From the NCBI GenBank assembly GCA_043228905.1, contig JBHGNT010000008.1, positions 14,012,001-14,076,000 of the forward strand: a stretch of DNA of 64,000 nt, given 5' to 3'. The position numbers and the translations under genes are program-made. Source of the stretch: Azolla caroliniana. Lineage: Eukaryota; Polypodiophyta. Numbering within the stretch: the stretch's first letter is position 1; the number at the start of each line of letters is the position of its first letter. Shown here piece by piece: positions 10,721 through 21,374 of the stretch. Under the pieces are notes generated by a model, which did no database searches, was not told the DNA's origin, and was given only the letters and a program-made list of their open reading frames with translations.

Positions 10721-11237
10721 CCCCCGCTTGATTCGCCTTTCTCTTCTCCTGCCAGTGGCACTCTGGAAGCCATCTGATTGATTTCCTCTGGTCTTCGTTG
10801 CGTCAGTTGTGCTACTGTTTGGTTCATGTCAGGCCCTGTTGTAGGTTTTAGGGTTAGGGTTAAGGACGATGATGATTGGTAATGAAGATAGACATGGTGA
10901 TGGAGAGTATGATGGTGAGAGAGATCATATAGAGAAGCATTGTGGGGTGGGGGGTGGTGCCTAGAATGGCTCCACCCCCCTCCCAAGGGGGTTCAACGTT
11001 AAGGGGAGAGAGAGGAAGAGAGATGACAAAGAGAGAGAGAGAGAGAGAGAGAGAGAAAATGATTATTCATGTTTCATTCATTCCCCATAAGGGGTTAAAT
11101 AGTACAAGAGGGGGTAGATACATAGGGGTGTAAGCCCCCTCGAGCATTCATACTGGACACTCACTCACACCTCCTCGTATCCATCCACATGCACACACGT
11201 GTGCATGTGTTCACATCCCGTCGTGGTCGCCAAAAAC
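10721..11237. other. Non-coding stretch with (GA)n
   Basis: No gene recognised. It holds GGGTTAGGGTTAAGG near 10851, a G-rich/C-rich pair (10939-10993) able to fold on itself, and (GA)n at about 11030-11056. The left part may encode the tail of the gypsy gag in broken frames. Its end at 11212-11237 (GTCGTGGTCGCCAAAAA) is a primer-like region next to the LTR at 11238. Confidence 0.45.
11031..11056. repeat. (GA)n microsatellite
   Basis: An uninterrupted run of about 13 GA units. Confidence 0.9.
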
Positions 11238-11689
11238 TGTGTTATTCCTTAGGGCCGGACAATGGCCTAACACAAGGTGTCTCCGGAAGACACTTCACCA
11301 AAGGGTTGTTACGGCGAGATAACTTAAGACACAACGATTAATTCGACTTAATTGGCTACTTAGCAATAAGGTATACACTTAATACACACGTAAGATATAA
11401 CAATTAATACAGAACAGTAATCAATACGTGAAGATAAAACAAGAAGCTTATATTAATTATCTGTTAAAGTTATACATTGTAACCGGGCCTTTATATAGGT
11501 CACCGGTGCTGCTTACAAAAATGGTGCCAACCGGCACCTGTTCGAAACCGGTCCGGATCCGGATCGGCATACCGATTCCGGTCCGTCCGTTCACTACATA
11601 ATTATAATCTACTTTACTTAATTAAAATATATTCTGAATAACCATCCCTTTCACATTCTGGTCTCTGCACCTTTGTCGGTCGGGTAACA
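11238..11689 (-). repeat. LTR of gypsy-like family E (copy 1)
   Basis: 452 bases starting TGTGTTATTCC and ending GGGTAACA on the plus strand, giving TGTTAC...AACACA on the minus strand. Immediately left is GTCGTGGTCGCCAAAAA, a primer-like site also found, with changes, beside the LTRs at 13283 and 32931. Right of it lies the E1 gag. Confidence 0.7.
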
Positions 11690-13282
11690 GGCCCCTAGTG
11701 GTACTCTTGTTCTACGTCGTGATGCTCATTTCTTCGATTGAAATTCCCACGTCGGTGGTCTTGATTGCGGCGTTGGTTATGGTATCCCTGCCTGTCTGGA
11801 TAACGTCATTCTGCTCCTCTCATCTGGTCATATTCCGGAGAGTAATCCCTATCATATCAGTCCTAGAAGTACTTGTCCCATCTCTAGTCATCGTACCAAT
11901 ATCGACCTCTAGTTTATATCAATCCTCTCTCCGGTACCGATCCGTTCGTCCTGGGGTTCTATCTACCTGACCAGCGCTGCTTGCTTATTCAGTAGGTTGT
12001 ATTCACATCGATCCATGGTATGTGCCCATGAATGGCACAATAAACATTGTGTCTGCATGGTGTATTCCATGGTAGAATGGCCGGGGTTAAGTCACATTGT
12101 ACACTACACAGCCTGTCGGAACCGCAGGTCCTCCTCTTTGGGCACTGCCTGTTGAAGGTTTCCCATTGCCATATGATTACGGTTCTGGGCCCTATCCATG
12201 TCGAGCACCCGGTCCATGACCTAGTCGATTGTACTCTTCTGGAAATCCAATATTGCCAACATGGTCTGCAGTGGCTCTCGGAGGACCGCTAGAAATACTG
12301 CTTTAACTCATCCTCCGGAGGTGCTCACATCAATTGGCTAAGAAAGATTCTAGAATCGGATTATAAATTGTGCTACGGTTTCATGTGTTTCTTGGTACGT
12401 GGTATAAAACCATCCGATCAATTCTTTTTGCACCACCTTCCAATGGAACAATCATAGGAACTTGTCTTGTAGGTCGGTGAATGTGGTGAAACTTCCTGGG
12501 GTATATTGTGCATCCCATCTCACCGCTGGTCCTTCCAATGATAGTCCAAACTCCATAATTTTCAATCTCTCTGCTTCGGCTTCCGTCAACCTCTGGGAAA
12601 CGTGGTTGGCCTCCCATGTTTGTAGAAAATCGCGGACATGTGCCTCCGCATCCATCTCGTCCTGGTACTTTGGGTATCGGTACAACATGGTATCTTCTAC
12701 GACATGGTCGGGTGCTAGTATGATTTCTTGCACCGGCGATGTCAACGCCCAATTTTTTTCCTCTACCGGTTATTGTTCCGGAATAATTGCTTCCGGCAGC
12801 ACCGGATTGACTTCCTCTGCAGGTGGTGTTGGTGTCATAGTTTCCGACTCCGGTGTTGGTGTGTGCTCAGGCCCATCTTCCTCCGGCCCTTCCGAAGTAT
12901 CGTGACTAGATAGATTGATAATTCGAGTGGACACTCCACTCGTCGTTGTCTGATTACGACTCGATAGCCGAAAAGGCTTCCGAATCACCGACTCCTATTG
13001 CTAAAGTCTACAATACCGCTTCGGCGTCTATCAGAGTAATAAGGTTGTTTCCTTCTTCTGAGTGTCGTAGATTTGGAATGTGGATTGTCTCATGTACGAC
13101 CCGCCAAATCTCTCTAGGAAAAGACCAATCCTGTCGGATCTCTTCTGCCGCCTGCTGGTAAGCTCCCCACCACCGCAGTCACCCGGCTAGTCTTCTCGCT
13201 CGTTCAGCCATTGGGCCGTTCGTCTGTCTAGGCATCCATCCCCCTTGTTCACTGCTCTATGCAGAATCATGGTCACCAAAAC
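11690..13282 (-). pseudogene. Gag of gypsy-like element E1
   Basis: Minus-strand gag in broken frames. The N-terminal acidic Pro/Thr-rich part (12988-12770) contains TPTPPAEEVNP. The core (12745-12452) contains DEMDAEAHVRDFLQTWEANH and LTEAEAERLKIMEFGLSLEGPAVRWD, a retrotransposon-gag fold signature. A CX2CX4HX4C knuckle (CLLCHSWAHTMDRC) lies near 12060-12010, followed by an Arg/Tyr/Gly-rich tail to about 11700. No protease follows before the LTR at 11689. The homologous E2 gag is at 31946-32830. Confidence 0.78.
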
Positions 13283-13768
13283 TGTGTTATTCCTAGGCTG
13301 GCCTTTGCCTCCAACATAGGGTATTTATTCCCTTCCGGAATACACATCCAACGGGGTGGTCAGAGATATGGATGGTGATTCTTCAATCCGACACTTATCA
13401 CTATCCTGAGCAATTACAACATATCCGGCAATCAATTACACACGTAAGATAATGATTTAACGCACAGATGGCAAGTACATAAGATGAAGCACACAGTGGA
13501 CAAATAGAATAGACTATCGATATTTTAACTTTCATTACTTCCATACAGATACATTGGTCTGGATCCTCTTTATAGGCATCCAATAGAATGATACAAAATG
13601 GTGCCTATCCGACTACCAACTACAAAACGGTGTGGATCCTCGTTAGTACAACTATCCTGATCCCTCATTACCCTAATAGTATTTATCTATAATATATTAC
13701 TATTTATCCAACCTTAACTCTTCCCGGTCCACACCTCCGCCTCTAGATCATAGTCTCATAGGCCAACA
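13283..13768 (-). repeat. LTR of gypsy-like family E (copy 2)
   Basis: 486 bases, TGTGTTATTCCTAGG...GGCCAACA on the plus strand. Both ends match the LTR at 11238-11689; the middle is strongly diverged but keeps the ACACGTAAGATAA block and a CCTCTTTATAGGC/GGCCTTTATATAGG promoter-like block. It lies between the E1 and E2 gags, so it serves as the 5' LTR of E1 and the 3' LTR of E2. Confidence 0.7.
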
Positions 13769-14105
13769 ATTGTCCCTTCAATCCTCATTTGGCTGAAAAC
13801 AGTGATTGCCAAGCTGATTATCCTCTCTACGTTGTTGATCCTGCTACTGCTAGTTACTGCCATAATTACGGTTGTTCACAAAGTGGCCATTATTCGCGTT
13901 GTCGCCTAGCCTCCTCTCGATCCGTGGTTCTTTGGCATACCGAGGTGCATACTCTTACTCATAGTGTTCTCCATCTGTAGTCATCTTCACCTATCTGCCC
14001 TCGGCTGGTCAGAAGCGCTCCTCATAGTAGGGTCGGTCATTATCTTTAAATTGGACCGGTTGGCGGAATCGGTCCTCATTTCGCGGTCGATCATTGTGTG
14101 GCTAT
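13769..14105 (-). pseudogene. C-terminal part of the E2 gag, left of the A2 insertion
   Basis: Minus-strand Arg/Tyr/Asn-rich coding sequence in broken frames that parallels the tail of the E1 gag (11700-12000). It is interrupted at 14105 by copia A2 and resumes at 31946. The repeated GCTAT/GCTAG at 14101-14105 and 31946-31950 marks the break. Confidence 0.55.
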
Positions 14106-14554
14106 TGTTGAGCAGACAAGCTCAACCAAATCCAGATCGACTGAACAAGCCAGAGCTGGATCGGAATCCGGAACGGAGAACCTGATTAGTGTCTGGATCG
14201 CTATCCGGAACCAAGAGCCGGATCAGATTGTAACTGGTAGGCCATTAGAGGCCTACGAATCTAGCCTAGTACATAGGCAAATTCCTTGGAGTCAGTGTAA
14301 GTCGCTCGTATGAGCATTGAAGTCCTTGTCAGTACTTCTGTCAGTCCTTTCAAGGACTTGTAAAAAAAGTGTTCAGTAGGACATTTGTATGTACAAAGTG
14401 TTATTATTTTGAGTTGAGTTTTATGTTGTTCTGCTCTCTCTGTCTCTCCCGCTCTCTGTCTCTGTGAGTCAAGCTTCCATTAAACGTGGTCTCTATTTTC
14501 TGTTGCTATCTGGATAAACCGGTTTGTCAAAGCTTCTGCATATTAACTTTAACA
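14106..14554 (+). repeat. 5' LTR of copia A2
   Basis: 449 bases from TGTTGAGCAGACAAGC to TTAACTTTAACA, matching 31501-31945 along its full length with scattered substitutions (about one in ten by eye). It ends exactly at the TGGTATCAAAGC primer site. Confidence 0.9.
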
Positions 14555-14566
14555 TGGTATCAAAGC
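14555..14566 (+). other. Primer-binding site of A2
   Basis: TGGTATCAAAGC directly after the LTR, one base from the consensus TGGTATCAGAGC for initiator tRNA-Met. Confidence 0.85.
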
Positions 14567-14641
14567 GCGAGGGTTGAGAACCTCCGCAGCCGACGAGCGA
14601 TTACTGAAGAAAAACCCTAACACCCGGGTAAAAAACGGAAG

Positions 14642-14814
14642 ATGGATAGAGGTATGGTAAGCTTCCTTCCAACAGAGAAGCTTGATAGACACAACTATGC
14701 ATCCTGGTCATATAAGATGCACCAGTATCTCCTCGGACATGGATACTGGAGTTATGTTGAGGGTGCGAATGAATGAAATAGCGTCAGAATCGTCACAAAA
14801 GGAGTTCCTAGTGT
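14642..14814 (+). pseudogene. Gag of A2, N-terminal piece
   Basis: It begins MDRGM at 14642 and follows the A1 gag (NYASWSYKMHQYLLGHGYW) to GANE, where a frameshift occurs. Homology then continues in another frame (SSQKEFLVS) up to the junction with element B at 14814. The next residues of the protein (EQRASRVLYC) are found at 29330, so the two pieces were once contiguous. Confidence 0.85.
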
Positions 14815-15319
14815 CGTGACATTTTTGTGCCACGATGAGAAAATAACCTCTATAAAATTATACGAACTGATTTAAATATTAGAGCTATTAAAGCTATTAT
14901 AACTATTAAAGTTATTATAGCTATTATAGCAATTAGAGTTATTAAAGCAATTACCCACTTATTAAGCTAAATACTTATTCAAAGTACATTTTTATCAAGT
15001 ATTTTAGCTATTAAATCTATTACCCAATAATGTAGGTGCCTCATATGCATGGGTGACACTTGGCACTCATGCATCCACCTTCCTAATACATGGGTAACAC
15101 TTGCCATTCATGCACCCACTTTTCATGCATGGGTGACACTTGGCACTCATGCACTCACCTTCCTCATGTATAAAAAAGGGAAGAGTAAACTTATCAAGGG
15201 GGGAATAACAATAGAGGTCAAATACTATTGTAATTAGATAGACAAGAAAGACTATTGTAATCACCTTGATATATCAATACAAATTCTATTTTCGTTTCTC
15301 CTCTTTCTTTGACAAGAAG
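14815..15319 (+). repeat. 5' LTR of element B
   Basis: It starts at the CGTGACATTTTTGTGC block and ends at GACAAGAAG, both shared with the 3' LTR. It contains a satellite of ATTA(A/G)AGCT units (14880-14960), three imperfect 40-base units around CATGGGTGACACTTGGCA (15046-15165) and TATAAAAAA at 15169. The 3' LTR has about 130 extra bases after GAACTGATT, so one copy carries an indel. Confidence 0.75.
15169..15177 (+). promoter_or_regulatory. TATA box in the B 5' LTR
   Basis: TATAAAAAA, conserved as TATAAAAAG at 29169 in the 3' LTR, about 150 bases before the LTR end. Confidence 0.55.
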
Positions 15320-15403
15320 CCTGGTGCTTACTTCCCATATTCATGATTTTCTTTTTTGTTTGCTCTCGTACGATGAGGTCGAGATCACAGTGGTGAACCT
15401 GAC

Positions 15404-15889
15404 ATGAAACCAAGGAAGTTAAGCGAGATGGAGAACCAACAAGTTGTCCCAGAGCCACAGATTAACCAAGAAGTCATTGTGGAGCCACAAATCAACGTAG
15501 TGCTACAAATGATTGAAAGAATGATGCAAAGTCAAGAACGTGCAACTGCTCTTCAACACATAAATCATGCTATTGGTAAGCTTGTTGAGAAAATAGGTCT
15601 CTTTGAAGGTAAAAAAATATCTAAATTCTTAGAAGTATATGTTATTGAGATGGGTAGTAAAGGATTAAATCAACATGATGTTCAAATGAATTTTGTGAGG
15701 ATGGTTGAACTCCCTTTGAGAAATAGAGTCCTTGAACTCGCAACAAATTCTAATGATTGGGTTGCATTTGAGCAAGCTTTATTAAATGAGTATACGCTTG
15801 GTTATACAATCTGAGCATCAAGGAGGAGTTTCCTGGATTGGGTGGACAAAGAGGACAAGAAGATTTTAGTGATGGAGTTGTTGAAAGAA
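15404..15889 (+). pseudogene. Gag of element B, N-terminal piece
   Basis: About 136 codons are open from 15404 to 15814. A second in-frame ATG at 15428 is the likelier start by comparison with F. It has a Gln/Glu-rich start, a helical segment AIGKLVEKIGLFEGKKISKFLEVY and then MVELPLRNRVLELATNSNDW. After a stop at 15814 the frame shifts, and coding continues to the D insertion at 15890 (VMELLKEF). The C-terminal half of this gag follows D at 21375. Confidence 0.75.
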
Positions 15890-15894
15890 TTTGA

Positions 15895-16574
15895 TGTTGG
15901 GATTTTCGGTCCCTTCGGATGGGATGTCCGGAGATGAATGATGGCAGGCCTGGTTGCGGTTACGGAGCCGGATGACGAAGACCCGGCTACGGAGCCGGAT
16001 GATGAAGACCCCGGTTACGGAGCCGGATGATGAAGACCCCGGTTACGGAGCCGGATGACGAAGACCCCGGCTACGGAGCCGGATGATGAATGTACCCGGA
16101 GAGAGATCCGGATGCGGGGACATATTTGTGAATATGTTTGCCAAGGGCCCTTGAGGCTATATTTGTAAATAGCCCGAAAGTCATATGTGTATAAATATGA
16201 CTTAGGGCAAACAGTTTTGCTGTTGTTGCTCATTTTTCTGTTTTCCACTTAGAGAGAGTGAAGAGACCAGCCGAGAGAGAGAGAGAGAGAGAGAGAGAGT
16301 GAGAAAGACGAAGAGGTCGTTGCCTCTGTGTATTACCGCCGCCTGTGGCGAAGACAGTGAGCTCAAGGTTGTTGCCTTGTAGCTTCACCATTGTACATCT
16401 CTGTAATAGTGATAGTTGGAGTTTGAGGACTCCCGTGGTTTTTCCCCATTTAGGGTTTTCCACGTAAAACATCCCGTGTACTCTTCTCTCTATTGTACTT
16501 CGTGCATTTTGTATTTCCTGTTTTCTGAAAGTTGATCCTATTCCTCGGTTGTGGCCGAGCACTGTTTTTCAACA
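15895..16574 (+). repeat. 5' LTR of copia D
   Basis: 680 bases, TGTTGGG...TTCAACA. U3 has five imperfect 27-28-base units (CGGAGCCGGATGA(T/C)GAAGACC) at 15965-16085. TATAAATA is at 16190, an AG microsatellite at about 16274-16300, and the end is directly before the primer site. Confidence 0.95.
16190..16197 (+). promoter_or_regulatory. TATA box in the D 5' LTR
   Basis: TATAAATA, conserved at 20983-20990 in the 3' LTR, at minus-strand 23937-23930 and 28719-28712 in element C, and in the solo LTR. Confidence 0.65.
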
Positions 16575-16576
16575 AG

Positions 16577-16588
16577 TGGTATCAGAGC
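16577..16588 (+). other. Primer-binding site of D
   Basis: TGGTATCAGAGC two bases after the LTR end, the standard plant copia site for initiator tRNA-Met. Confidence 0.92.
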
Positions 16589-16604
16589 GACGGCAGTGCA
16601 GAAA

Positions 16605-17723
16605 ATGGAAGGCGGCAGCAGCGGGCAGCCGGGGATGATGGTGCTGAATGCGCAGAACTACGCCGACTTGAAGATAAAGATGGAGGACCTGCTCATTGTT
16701 CGGGACCTGTATGAACCGATCGACAGGTCGGAAATACCCAAGGGGGTACTTGAGACGGAATGGAGGCTTCTGAACCGGAAAGCCGTTGCAACCATTCGGC
16801 AATACGTCGACGTGAGCGTTCTACAACATGTGGCGAACGACACGAACGCATATGAGATGTGGCGGAAGCTGTCGGGCCTCTATGAGAGGAAGAATGCGTT
16901 GAACCGGACCTCCTTGATGAGGAAGATAGTGAATCTCAAGTACCGGGACGGCGAGAGTATGGTGGAACACGTAAGCACGTTCATGGGATTCGTGAATCAG
17001 CTTGCGGCGATCAAGTTCCCGTTGGAGGATGCAATGCAAGCCATCATCCTGATGTGTACATTGCCGGAAAGCTGGGAGAACTTGGTGGTGACTCTCAGCA
17101 CCTCCTGCACAGAAGATAACTTGTCCTTGCAAACGGTAAAGACAAGTATTTTGAACGAAGAAGCGCGTCGGAGAGATAAAGAACCGGCCTCCGACCCGAA
17201 GGCGCTGCTTACCGAATCGGATTGGGGAAGACAATGGAACCGGAGTCCGCAAAGACGGGAGAAGTCGGGGACCCGGTCGCAGTCAAGAGGAAGGCCCACT
17301 TGCTTCCACTGTGGGAAACCGGGGCACTTCCGAAAGAATTGTCGGCATTACCGAAAAGACAACGGAGCCGTCGACACCGATTCGAAGAAGTCACCGGAGA
17401 GAAACGGTGCATACCGGGGAGCCACGGACCGGAGAGGTTCGGATCGGCGAGGGCAGGACCGGAAAGGAACAACGGCACTCGCGGCAAGTGAGGAAGAAAT
17501 CATGCTCATCACCGAAGAAGGTGAACTAAATGTTGCCGGCGATGAGACGACCTGGGTGGTCGATTCCGGAGCATCGTTCCACCTGACCCCGGAGAGAAGA
17601 TACTTCTCATCCTACACAGCCGGTGAGCATGGCTGTGTCCGGATGGGAAATGAAGGTACGTGCCGGATTGCCGGCATAGGAGACGTGTGGCTGATGAATC
17701 AACCGGATGCAAAATGTTGTTGA
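16605..17723 (+). CDS. Gag and start of protease of copia D
   Basis: The open frame starts MEGGSSGQP at 16605, 17 bases after the primer site. A UBN2-type gag (residues about 40-200) contains NRTSLMRKIVNLKYRDGES and TLPESWENLVVTLS. A zinc knuckle CFHCGKPGHFRKNC follows at about residue 230. Basic Arg/Lys-rich sequence comes next, then the aspartic protease motif WVVDSGASFHLT at about residue 335. A single-base deletion near 17697 (compare CTGATGACATCAACC in C with CTGATGAATCAACC here) shifts the frame and ends the protein at 17723, inside the protease. Confidence 0.93.
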   Translation: MEGGSSGQPGMMVLNAQNYADLKIKMEDLLIVRDLYEPIDRSEIPKGVLETEWRLLNRKAVATIRQYVDVSVLQHVANDTNAYEMWRKLSGLYERKNALNRTSLMRKIVNLKYRDGESMVEHVSTFMGFVNQLAAIKFPLEDAMQAIILMCTLPESWENLVVTLSTSCTEDNLSLQTVKTSILNEEARRRDKEPASDPKALLTESDWGRQWNRSPQRREKSGTRSQSRGRPTCFHCGKPGHFRKNCRHYRKDNGAVDTDSKKSPERNGAYRGATDRRGSDRRGQDRKGTTALAASEEEIMLITEEGELNVAGDETTWVVDSGASFHLTPERRYFSSYTAGEHGCVRMGNEGTCRIAGIGDVWLMNQPDAKCC

Positions 17724-20677
17724 AGGATGTCCGACACGTTCCGGAGGTTCGATTGAACCTGATTTCGGCCGAGAGGCTAGACGATGAAGGCTACACAGGT
17801 AGCATCCGGAACGGCGTAATGAAGTTCAGCAAGGGGAGCTTGATAGTGGCTCGGGCCCGGAAGGTCAACACACTGTACCTGATGAATTCCCGGCTATGTC
17901 CGGAGGAGCTGAACGTGGCAGCCGACACTGCCGGTGAGCTGTGGCACAAGAGACTGTGCCACATGAGTGAGAAGGGGATGAAGAGGCTTGCAGAAGACAA
18001 CCTTATTCCAGTGAAGCATGTGCACCTGGAGAAGTGCACCGACTGCCTGGCCGGTAAGCAAAACCGGACCTCCTTCCACTCAAGGCCACCGACGAGACGT
18101 AGCGCACCATTGGAGCTGGTGCACACTGACGTGTGTCAAGTAGAAACGAAGTCACATGGCGGAGCCCAGTACTTCGTGACATTCATTGATGACCACAGCC
18201 GGAAGCTGTTGACGGCACCGTTGAAGACAAAGGACCAAGTGTTGGGCGTCTTCAAAGAACTCCACGCGAGAGTGGAAAGGGAATCCGGCAAGAAGCTGAA
18301 AGCGATACGAGCGGATAACGGAGGGGAATACCGGGGGCAGTTCCAGGAGTACTGTCGCTCGAAGGGAATCCGACTCGAGTTTACTGTGCCGAAGACGCCG
18401 GAACTGAACGGGCTAGCCGAGAGGATGAACCGGACCATAATGGAGAGGGTCCGGAGTATGCTGGCGCATGCGAAATTACCCAAGGGGTTCTGGGCTGAGG
18501 CAATGTCGACGGCGACATACGTGATAAACAGATCACCCTCAGTACCTTTGGACGGAAACACGCCGCAAAAAGTGTGGACCGGTAAGGAAGTGTCCTACCG
18601 GCATCTGAAGGTGTTCGGGTGTCTCGCATATGTGCATGTGGCAAAGGACCGGAGAGGAAAGCTAGATCCAAAGACCCGGCCATGCATATTCCTCGGTTAC
18701 GGCGACGACGAGTTCGGCTACCGAGTATGGGACCCGGTCGACAAGAAGATATTCAGGAGTCGTGATATCATCTTCATGGAGGACAAGACACTCGCCGACT
18801 GGGAGTCGGAGAAGAAGATGAAGAGCTCCAAGTCGACCGGTGAGAATCAACTCTACGAGGAGCAGTCCCGACCGGCAAGGGACCGGTTAGCACTCGAGGA
18901 TCCGGCCGAAGACGGTGAAGAAACAGAACCGGCCGAAGAAGATGAAAATGATACCAGAACCGGCCCCGATCCCGAAATGGATTCGGATGAAGAAGAATCG
19001 GAAGAACCGGTTACCGAAGCTCCGGAACGGAGATATCCTCTAAGAGAGAGAAGGGCCCCCCGGAGATTTCCGGAACCAGAGCACGTGCTGCTAACCGACG
19101 AGGGGGAGCCGGAGAGCTTTGAAGAAGCAAAGCATGACACCCAGAGCCGCAGGTGGTTGAGTGCCATGCAGGACGAGATGGATTCCCTGCATGAGAACCA
19201 CACATATGAACTTGTGGTGTTGCCGAAAGGAAAGCGGGCACTACGAAACAAGTGGGTGTTCAAGCTGAAACCGGGAGATGCCGGAAACCCCCCGAGATAC
19301 AAAGCCAGGATCGTGGTGAAGGGGTTTCAGCAGAAGAAGGGCGTCGACTTCGACGAGATATTTGCCCCGGTAGTGAAGATGACCTCCATCCGAACGGTGT
19401 TGAGCATAGCGGCAAGCATGGACCTCGAGGTAGAACAGATGGACGTGAAGACGGCATTCCTTCACGGTGACCTCGAAGAAGAGATCTACATGCAGCAACC
19501 GGAAGGATTCGAGAAGAAAGGGAAGGAGCACCTGGTATGCCGGTTGAAGAAGAGCCTTTACGGACTGAAGCAGGCTCCCCGGCAATGGTACCGGAAGTTC
19601 GACTCTTTCATGACCGACGAAGGGTACCGCAAAACGCAGTCCGACCACTGCGTGTTTGTGAAGAAGTTCGAAGGAGGAGACTTTCTAATACTCCTCCTGT
19701 ACGTGGACGACATGTTGATCGTCGGACGGGACCAGGTCAAGATACGGATGCTGAAGAAGGCTCTTCACCGAACCTTCTCAATGAAGGACTTGGGTCCGGC
19801 GAGACAAATACTAGGGATGCACATCATCCGGGACCGGAGCAAGAAGCAGTTGTGGCTGTCACAAGAGAAGTACGTAACAAAGGTGCTTCACCGGTTCAAC
19901 ATGTCGGAAGCAAGACCGGTCGGATCAACCCTCCCGGCAAACTGCAAGCTGTCCAGCAAGCAAAGCCCCAAGACAAAGGATGAGAAAGAGGACATGATGA
20001 AAGTACCATATGCCTCTGCCGTCGGAAGCTTGATGTACGCAATGGTGTGTACAAGACCGGACATAGGATATGCAGTCGGAGTGGTGAGCCGGTACATGAG
20101 CAATCCCGGCAAAGAACACTGGAACGCGGTCAAGTGGATACTCCGATACCTAAAGGGCACGGCAAACGTATGCCTCCGATTCGGCTCCGGTAAGCCCGAA
20201 CTCGACGGCTTTACCGATTCGGATATGTCGGCTGATGCAGATACCAGCCGGTCCACATCCGGGTATGTGATGACGTATGCAGGGGGAGCTGTTTCGTGGC
20301 AGTCGAGGCTGCAGAAGACGGTTGCGTTGTCAACCACGGAGGCGGAGTACATGGCGGCCGTTGAAGCCGGCAAAGAAATAATATGGATGAAGGACTTCAT
20401 TAGAGAGCTCGGTATCCGGCAGGAGGAGTACCGACTCTACTGCGACTGTCAGAGTGCCATCCACCTTGCGAAGAATGCGGCCTATCACTCCCGGACGAAG
20501 CACATCCAGCGTAGATACCACTGGATCCGGGAAAGGATAGAAGACAAGGAGTTCGTGCTGACGAAGATCCACACGGACGAGAACGGGTCGGATATGCTGA
20601 CCAAGGTACTTACACCCGACAAGCTGGAAGCATGCCGGAAGAGGATCGGATTGGAGAGACATCCCATGCCGAAGTGA
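17697..20677 (+). CDS. Pol of copia D (rest of protease, integrase, RT, RNase H)
   Basis: Open for about 990 codons after the frameshift to the stop at 20677. GAG-pre-integrase: LWHKRLCHMSEKGMKRL and the CTDCLAGKQ zinc ligands. Integrase DDE core: HTDVC, IRADNGGEY and PELNGLAERMN. An acidic linker (DSDEEESEEPV) is followed by RT with NKWVFKLK, QMDVKTAFLHGDLEEEIYM, SLYGLKQAPRQWY and the catalytic YVDD. RNase H has FTDSDMSAD and STTEAEYMA. One change to note is YCDCQSAI, where C has YCDSQSAI. No ATG is needed if it was once one polyprotein with gag. All catalytic motifs are present, so only the upstream frameshift blocks a full product. Confidence 0.94.
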
Positions 20678-20687
20678 AGGGGGAGTT
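20671..20687 (+). other. Polypurine tract of D
   Basis: GAAGTGAAGGGGGAGTT directly before the 3' LTR; the same tract is found in C on the minus strand at 24275-24259. Confidence 0.85.
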
Positions 20688-21063
20688 TGTTGGGATTTTC
20701 GGTCCCTTCGGATGGGATGTCCGGAGATGAATGATGGCAGGCCTGGTTGCGGTTACGGAGCCGGATGACGAAGACCCGGCTACGGAGCCGGATGATGAAG
20801 ACCCCGGTTACGGAGCCGGATGATGAAGACCCCGGTTACGGAGCCGGATGACGAATACCCCGGCTACGGAGCCGGATGATGAATGTACCCGGAGAGAGAT
20901 CCGGATGCGGGGACATATTTGTGAATATGTTTGCCAAGGGCCCTTGAGGCTATATTTGTAAATAGCCCGAAAGTCATATGTGTATAAATATGACTTAGGG
21001 CAAACAGTTTTGCTGTTGTTGCTCATTTTTCTGTTTTCCACTTAGAGAGAGTGAAGAGAGCAG

Positions 21064-21097
<34 letters not shown>

Positions 21098-21369
21098 GAA
21101 AGACGAAGAGGTCGTTGCCTCTGTGTATTACCGCCGCCTGTGGCGAAGACAGTGAGCTCAAGGTTGTTGCCTTGTAGCTTCACCATTGTACATCTCTGTA
21201 ATAGTGATAGTTGGAGTTTGAGGACTCCCGTGGTTTTTCCCCATTTAGGGTTTTCCACGTAAAACATCCCGTGTACTCTTCTCTCTATTGTACTTCGTGC
21301 ATTTTGTATTTCCTGTTTTCTGAAAGTTGATCCTATTCCTCGGTTGTGGCCGAGCACTGTTTTTCAACA
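20688..21369 (+). repeat. 3' LTR of copia D
   Basis: 682 bases, nearly identical to 15895-16574. Seen differences are GACGAAG to GACGAAT in the minisatellite, GACCAG to GAGCAG before the AG run, and one extra AG unit. It is followed by the TTTGA target duplication. Confidence 0.95.
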
Positions 21370-21374
21370 TTTGA

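Larger units (their letters stand above)
15895..21369 (+). mobile_element. Young copia element D, nearly intact
   Basis: LTRs at 15895-16574 and 20688-21369 differ only by about two substitutions and the length of an AG run. The target duplication TTTGA is perfect (15890-15894 and 21370-21374). A primer site and polypurine tract are present. Gag and pol are open except for one single-base deletion near 17697. Opposite-strand element C belongs to the same family. D sits in the gag of element B. The high LTR identity means the insertion is recent. Confidence 0.97.

Noticed and set aside
10845-10870. GGGTTAGGGTTAAGG as a possible plant telomeric repeat
   Set aside because: Only about two TTTAGGG-like units, interrupted; not evidence of an interstitial telomere.
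17791-20667. Many long antisense open frames across copia D (and sense-antisense counterparts in C)
   Set aside because: They are shadows of GC-rich pol coding sequence; none has independent motifs, and equivalents occur at the same places in C.
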